Part shown: positions 6,425 to 9,529 of the stretch, piece after piece | Numbering within the stretch: position 1 is the first letter of the stretch | Layout: every line of letters starts with the position of its first letter | Assembly: GCA_036380435.1 (NCBI GenBank) | Contig: DASVES010000103.1 | Coordinates: 1-9,529 of the forward strand | DNA: 9,529 bases | Source: DASQDT01 sp036380435 | GTDB taxonomy: Bacteria; Acidobacteriota; Blastocatellia; Pyrinomonadales; Pyrinomonadaceae | Reading direction: 5' to 3' | Notes under the pieces: generated by a model | Told to the model about the DNA's origin: nothing | Seen by the model: the letters and a program-made list of their open reading frames with translations, nothing else | Database searches by the model: none | Made by a program: the position numbers and the translations under genes

Positions 6425-7636
6425 ATGCCAAGAGAACGATCTGGCTCATTCTTCAAACGTGAAAAGAAACTTGAGAACGGTAAAACGGTCGTTACGTGGT
6501 GGGCGCGTCTCACTTATGTTGACCATGTGACCGGCAAGCGCCGCGACCGACAGCGCCGGGCGGAGAACCGCGCGCACGCGAAAGAGTTGGTGCAAAAGCT
6601 TATTGCGGAGTACGACGCGACGGGCGGGCGCTCGCTGGAACACGGGCGCAAGACTTTCGCTGAGCTTGCAGAGCATTACGAAGCCACTTACCTCAAACCC
6701 GCCGTGTACGTTGAAGGGCGCAAAGTCGCGGGAGTGCGAAGCCTCACGCCGGCAAAGGCGGCTGTGAGCGCCCTTAAAGCCTATTTCGGCGTGCGTCCAT
6801 TACGCGGCATCACTTACGGCGACATACTCGAATACCGGGCGGCGAGGCTCAGGACGCCGACACGTGGCGACCTCGCCCGGCACGAGCGCGAGTTGCAGGA
6901 AGACCCGCAAGTAAAGGTTCGCGTCACCCGCACCATCGCGGCCGTGAACCGCGAGCTTGAGAAGTTGCGTCACATGCTGAACATCGCGCAGCGCGAGGGC
7001 TGGATTCTGAGAAATCCGATGCAGGGCGGCGATCCTCTCGTCAGCAAGGCCGACGAAAAGAAACGCGAGCGAATAATCACGCGCGACGAAGAGGCAAAGC
7101 TTTTAGAGGCATGTGAGGGGCGGCGGGCACACCTTCGCCCGATCATCGTCTGCGCGCTCGACACCGGCATGAGGCGCGGAGAGATCATCACGCTGCGCTG
7201 GCGCGACGTGGATTTTGATAACCGTGTAATAACAATTCAGGCATTCAATACCAAGACCATGCGCGAGCGCCAGGTATCCATGACGACGCGCTTGGCGTTG
7301 GAGCTAGAAAGGCTTTACGAGGTGTCGCCAAAGCGCCCGGACATTCTTGTGTTTGGCGTCGTCAATAATGTGAAGCGCAGCTTTACCACTGTGCGGCGTG
7401 CGGCTGGCCTAGATGATTTACGCTTCCATGACCTTCGGCACACAGCGGCCACGCGGCTCGTCGGCGCGCACATCCCGCTTTCGGAAGTCGGGCGCGTCTT
7501 AGGCCACACGCAGGCAAACACTACTTATCGCTATGTCAACGCGAATATCGAGACGGCCCGGCGCGCGGCAGCGGCCTTAGACGCATATCACTCTGGAAAC
7601 GAAACGGAGGAGCCAAACGCGGAGACTGTAAATTAG
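6425..7636 (+). CDS. Tyrosine recombinase (phage/island-type integrase)
   Basis: A 403-aa site-specific recombinase that would integrate and excise the element at tRNA-Pro. The N-terminal region (about 1-65, SGSFFKREKKLENGKTVVTWWARLTYVDHVTGKRR) resembles the arm-binding domain of island integrases. A core-binding helical domain follows (about 75-200, with FAELAEHYEATYL and NRELEKLRHMLNIAQREGW). The catalytic domain shows the full set: R250 in TGMRRGEIITLRW, K277 in the beta-hairpin (NTKTMRERQV), H335-x-x-R338 in FHDLRHTAATRL, H361 in LGHT and nucleophile Y370 in TTYRYVN. All catalytic residues are present, so it should be active. The ATG at 6425 has GAGAGG about 10 bases upstream. It lies 184 bases from the tRNA-Pro fragment and points into the element. 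Composition is closer to the chromosome than that of the next gene. Confidence 0.96.
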   Translation: MPRERSGSFFKREKKLENGKTVVTWWARLTYVDHVTGKRRDRQRRAENRAHAKELVQKLIAEYDATGGRSLEHGRKTFAELAEHYEATYLKPAVYVEGRKVAGVRSLTPAKAAVSALKAYFGVRPLRGITYGDILEYRAARLRTPTRGDLARHERELQEDPQVKVRVTRTIAAVNRELEKLRHMLNIAQREGWILRNPMQGGDPLVSKADEKKRERIITRDEEAKLLEACEGRRAHLRPIIVCALDTGMRRGEIITLRWRDVDFDNRVITIQAFNTKTMRERQVSMTTRLALELERLYEVSPKRPDILVFGVVNNVKRSFTTVRRAAGLDDLRFHDLRHTAATRLVGAHIPLSEVGRVLGHTQANTTYRYVNANIETARRAAAALDAYHSGNETEEPNAETVN

Positions 7637-7761
7637 TAATGTTCCCTCCGGGCTGTTCGCATTTTTAGCTTATTGAGGTGAGTAATAAAGATAATCGGCC
7701 TTGCTAAAATCCTTGCAGTTTCGTCAGATGAAAACTCCGGTCAATCTTTAGAAAAAACGCG

Positions 7762-7789
7762 TTGACGGAAGCTGTCATTTATGTAGAAT
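7762..7789 (+). promoter_or_regulatory. Sigma70-type promoter for the 333-aa gene
   Basis: TTGACG (7762-7767) and TAGAAT (7784-7789) each match the consensus at five of six bases, with a 16-base spacer. Transcription would start near 7796, leaving a roughly 230-base leader before the ATG at 8026. It is the best promoter match seen in the window. Confidence 0.6.
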
Positions 7790-7792
7790 GAC
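7774..7792. promoter_or_regulatory. Operator-like dyad overlapping the -10 box
   Basis: GTCATT (7774-7779) and AATGAC (7787-7792) form a perfect 6-bp inverted repeat with a 7-base centre that covers the -10 element of the preceding promoter. A repressor bound there would block transcription. The binding protein is unknown. Confidence 0.4.
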
Positions 7793-8025
7793 GCGCGCTT
7801 GATGTGTTTATACCCTTCAAAATCTCCCCCCATGCTGGATAGTTAGAGCGTGAGACGGCACCACGCCGCACACCCTTTTCAAACTAAACAGTGAAGTAAA
7901 AGCTCAAAAAATTGAGCATCACATCTCGCCTTTCAAGGGAAGGCGCTTCTTATTTCCCAACACAGATTAGTACATCTAGGGCTTCCGTTAAGATAGTTGT
8001 GCCACAGTCTAATACGGGGAGACTC

Positions 8026-9027
8026 ATGGGGTCGGATGCGATGATAGATGAGAGCGAAATTCACGAGCTTGGCGAGAAAATAAAGAGCAGCGTCTTGATT
8101 ACTGCTGAAAGGGAACCAAGTAACTTTGAACCGGAAACGCCATTCTGGGTGGTGAGGTCGGATCCGTTGCCACCTGAAATAGTGCGACAGTATGGCCTAC
8201 TACCCCAAACTGTTACGTTGCAATATCGTCTCGATGCCGGAACGGCGGGAATGCGTTTGCATTTTTTTATGGAGGGCTTCGCGCAAGAGGTGATATATGA
8301 GTGCGATGGAATACTCGATAAATTTATTGCCGGCACTACAGTCCTAGACGCGGAGGGTGAATCGCATAATCTAAGCGATGTTGTTTCACCCGCGTTGCAC
8401 AAATTACTACTAGAAACACTCACTGAGCACACAGTTGAGAGATTTATTTATGCTCTGGGGAATAAGGTAGAGGATGCGGCGGATGAACTCTTAGGCGATT
8501 GTGTCTTAGTCGCCCTAGCCGCCTTTCTTGAAGAGTGTAAAGAGTTCAGTGATCTAGGATTCGCCTCTTTTAATACGGAGTTCATTAGCGCCGAGTATAA
8601 TCGAATCACTAAACAAGCGGCAGCGGAGAGAAAGGCGTCTCTAAAAGGGACATTGAAGTATATTCTGTCACCAAACTTGGACGAACTTGAAGAGCATTAT
8701 CGTAGCGTCCTACCAATGTGGAAGGACGCGAAAACCCTTTATAAACAGAATCGAAATCGTGAAACTTGGCGAGATATAGTCAGGGCGGCGCAACCAGATT
8801 TGAAGGATTATGATGATCTAATATCGCGGCTCTCGGGGAGGCTAAACGATCTCCCAGAAAACATCCAAGCAAAGCTCTCAGAGAAGGGTGGCGACTCTAA
8901 GCCGTCGAGTATTGCCCTTGAACATGCGGCAAGGTTGTGCGGTTCAGAACCCTATGAGTACAGCGTTCGCTACCTGTATATCAAGCTTAGAAAATGTAGG
9001 AATGGTGAACAGGATGCATATAGCTAA
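8026..9027 (+). CDS. Protein of unknown function (333 aa), element cargo
   Basis: I do not recognise this protein. The ATG at 8026 is chosen because GGGGAG ends 4 bases upstream; a longer TTG-start form from 7912 (371 aa) is poorly supported. There is no signal peptide or membrane span. The N-terminal half (about 38-120) looks alpha/beta with PFWVVRSDPLPP, TVTLQYRLD, MRLHFFMEGF and VIYECDGILDKF. The rest is mainly helical: LHKLLLETLTEHTVERFIYALG, a charged stretch near 195-280, and a C-terminal IALEHAARLCGSEPYEYSVRYLYIKLRK. It is visibly AT-richer than its surroundings (the row at 8401-8460 has 23 G+C of 60), which suggests recent acquisition. Sitting between int and xis, it could be a regulator, an accessory or anti-phage gene, or an element-maintenance factor. 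Nothing in the sequence decides this. Confidence 0.85.
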   Translation: MGSDAMIDESEIHELGEKIKSSVLITAEREPSNFEPETPFWVVRSDPLPPEIVRQYGLLPQTVTLQYRLDAGTAGMRLHFFMEGFAQEVIYECDGILDKFIAGTTVLDAEGESHNLSDVVSPALHKLLLETLTEHTVERFIYALGNKVEDAADELLGDCVLVALAAFLEECKEFSDLGFASFNTEFISAEYNRITKQAAAERKASLKGTLKYILSPNLDELEEHYRSVLPMWKDAKTLYKQNRNRETWRDIVRAAQPDLKDYDDLISRLSGRLNDLPENIQAKLSEKGGDSKPSSIALEHAARLCGSEPYEYSVRYLYIKLRKCRNGEQDAYS

Positions 9028-9028
9028 T

Positions 9029-9055
9029 TTCACCGAAAGGTATTCCAGCGGTGAA
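9029..9055. repeat. Inverted repeat TTCACCG/CGGTGAA after the 333-aa gene
   Basis: TTCACCG (9029-9035) and CGGTGAA (9049-9055) are a perfect 7-bp dyad directly after the stop codon. A third TCACCG occurs at 9076-9081 and can also pair with the same CGGTGA. The three copies could be operator half-sites or alternative hairpins. Their function is unknown. Confidence 0.35.
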
Positions 9056-9066
9056 CATTTCAGACG

Positions 9067-9096
9067 TTGAATAGCTCACCGACGAACCACCATTAT
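9067..9096 (+). promoter_or_regulatory. Weak candidate promoter upstream of the excisionase gene
   Basis: TTGAAT (9067-9072) and CATTAT (9091-9096) match the consensus at four of six bases each, with an 18-base spacer. Its transcript would have to cross the terminator-like hairpin at 9154-9180 to reach the excisionase gene. The match is modest. Confidence 0.25.
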
Positions 9097-9153
9097 GCTG
9101 AGCTAAAAAAACTTAATAAAGTGCAAGAGTTTTTCACCTCGGGGTGCATACTG

Positions 9154-9180
9154 AAGCCACTGCTAACGGCAGTGGCTTTT
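9154..9180 (+). terminator. Intrinsic terminator between the 333-aa gene and the excisionase gene
   Basis: A perfect 10-bp stem (aagccactgc at 9154-9163, gcagtggctt at 9169-9178) with a 5-base loop continues into TTTTAGCTTT. It should end transcripts of the 333-aa gene. It finishes only 26 bases before the excisionase start codon. Confidence 0.8.
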
Positions 9181-9206
9181 AGCTTTATGGAGAAAGGAAT
9201 GAAAAC

Positions 9207-9422
9207 GTGAGTAATACAGAAAGTGATGGAACAGGGCTGATGTCTGAAGCAGAGGCCGCGCGGAGGTGTGGCGTCTCACGCATCACATTGCTACGAATGC
9301 GAAAGGCCGGGAGGATAGGCTTTTATAGAATAGGCACAAGGATTCTGTTCTCTGAATCCCATATCAGCGATTTTCTTAGCCGTGTAGAACGTAAAGCCCA
9401 ATCGCAGAAAGGCGCTGCGTGA
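9207..9422 (+). CDS. Excisionase/AlpA-type helix-turn-helix protein
   Basis: A 71-aa DNA-binding protein of the MerR-like excisionase (HTH_17) type. The motif runs LMSEAEAARRCGVSRITLLRMRKAGRIGFYRIGTRILF (split: helix-turn-helix at about 12-35, wing at about 36-48), then a closing helix ESHISDFL. Such proteins either bend attachment-site DNA to direct excision or, as AlpA, activate element genes. The start is GTG at 9207 with AAGGA 8 bases upstream. An ATG at 9199 reads into a stop after two codons, so it is not the start. The stop overlaps the next gene by GTGA, indicating translational coupling to the primase. A role in excision and induction of the element follows from context and family, not direct evidence. 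Confidence 0.85.
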   Translation: MSNTESDGTGLMSEAEAARRCGVSRITLLRMRKAGRIGFYRIGTRILFSESHISDFLSRVERKAQSQKGAA

Positions 9423-9529
9423 TTCCGCACGACGTTATCAATCTCCTGCAAGGCGTCAGGCGTAGCGGCGAGGGCTGGACGGCCAGATGCCCGGCACATG
9501 ATGACGAACACAATAGCCTAAGCATTGGC
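9419..9529 (+). CDS. Primase, CHC2-type zinc-finger N-terminus (partial, runs off window)
   Basis: The first 37 codons of a gene that continues beyond the right edge. It starts at the GTG at 9419 inside the stop of the excisionase gene (GTGA overlap). The peptide reads VIPHDVINLLQGVRRSG and then GWTARCPAHDDEHNSLSIG. The C-P-x-H-D-D...SLSI pattern (C24, H27) is the first half of the CHC2-type zinc-binding domain of DnaG-like and phage/island primases. These often carry TOPRIM and helicase domains further on, which are not visible here. In an integrated element this points to self-directed DNA replication. A non-primase protein sharing the same zinc fold is possible but less likely. Confidence 0.8.
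   Translation, partial: MIPHDVINLLQGVRRSGEGWTARCPAHDDEHNSLSIG

Larger units (their letters stand above)
7637..8025. other. Non-coding leader region between integrase and the 333-aa gene
   Basis: About 390 AT-richer bases without a supported gene. Besides the promoter and dyad listed separately, a perfect hairpin GCTCAA-aaaa-TTGAGC (7902-7917) lies in the long leader. No U-run follows it, so it is not an obvious terminator. The frame upstream of the ATG at 8026 is open back to a TTG at 7912, but that TTG lies inside this hairpin and lacks a ribosome site. Confidence 0.5.

Noticed and set aside
6261..6449. Minus-strand frame with a hydrophobic start in the att/int leader
   Set aside because: It overlaps the integrase start and the GT-repeats, has no visible ribosome site, and the hydrophobicity could be chance in a short frame.
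7912..8025. TTG-initiated N-terminal extension of the 333-aa protein
   Set aside because: The TTG lies inside a hairpin, has no ribosome site, and the 38 added residues look random. The ATG at 8026 has GGGGAG just upstream.

Overview
The window reads as a junction between an ordinary bacterial chromosome (about 1-6240) and the integrase-proximal end of an integrated mobile element (about 6241 to the right edge). The chromosomal part is GC-rich; one sampled 60-base row inside the receptor gene has 44 G+C. It carries a TonB-dependent receptor with an N-terminal carboxypeptidase-regulatory-like domain. That architecture, together with the GC content, suggests a soil-type Gram-negative such as an Acidobacteriota (Blastocatellia-like) member. 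This placement is inference; no marker gene in the window proves it.

Chromosomal layout: on the minus strand, an outer-membrane TonB-dependent receptor (268-2997) ends at a terminator-like hairpin. Upstream of it lie tRNA-His(GTG), with its own hairpin plus T-run terminator, and tRNA-Arg(TCT). On the plus strand is an AI-2E/PerM-family membrane protein (3547-4683). It converges on a 79-aa protein of unknown function (4778-5017, minus), with a near-perfect terminator hairpin between them. A roughly 500-base non-coding stretch contains a large imperfect palindrome. It leads to a minus-strand HU-type DNA-binding protein (5526-5837).

Mobile element: at 6195-6240 there is only the 3' part of a tRNA-Pro(TGG) gene, from the anticodon stem to the discriminator base. 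The sequence immediately after the break is not tRNA. Less than 200 bases further is a full tyrosine recombinase (6425-7636) pointing away from the fragment. This is the classic geometry of an element integrated into a tRNA 3' end. The intact tRNA-Pro should be recreated at the far end, outside the window. Inside the element, in order, are the integrase, an AT-richer 333-aa gene of unknown function with a promoter/operator-like region upstream, a small excisionase/AlpA-type helix-turn-helix protein, and, overlapping it by 4 bases (GTGA), the start of a primase with a CHC2-type zinc-binding motif that runs off the window. Integrase + unknown cargo + Xis/AlpA + primase resembles the left arm of a phage satellite or a replicating genomic island. 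This is the most interesting feature of the window. An intrinsic terminator lies so close upstream of the excisionase gene that the xis-primase operon has little room for its own promoter, suggesting read-through control.
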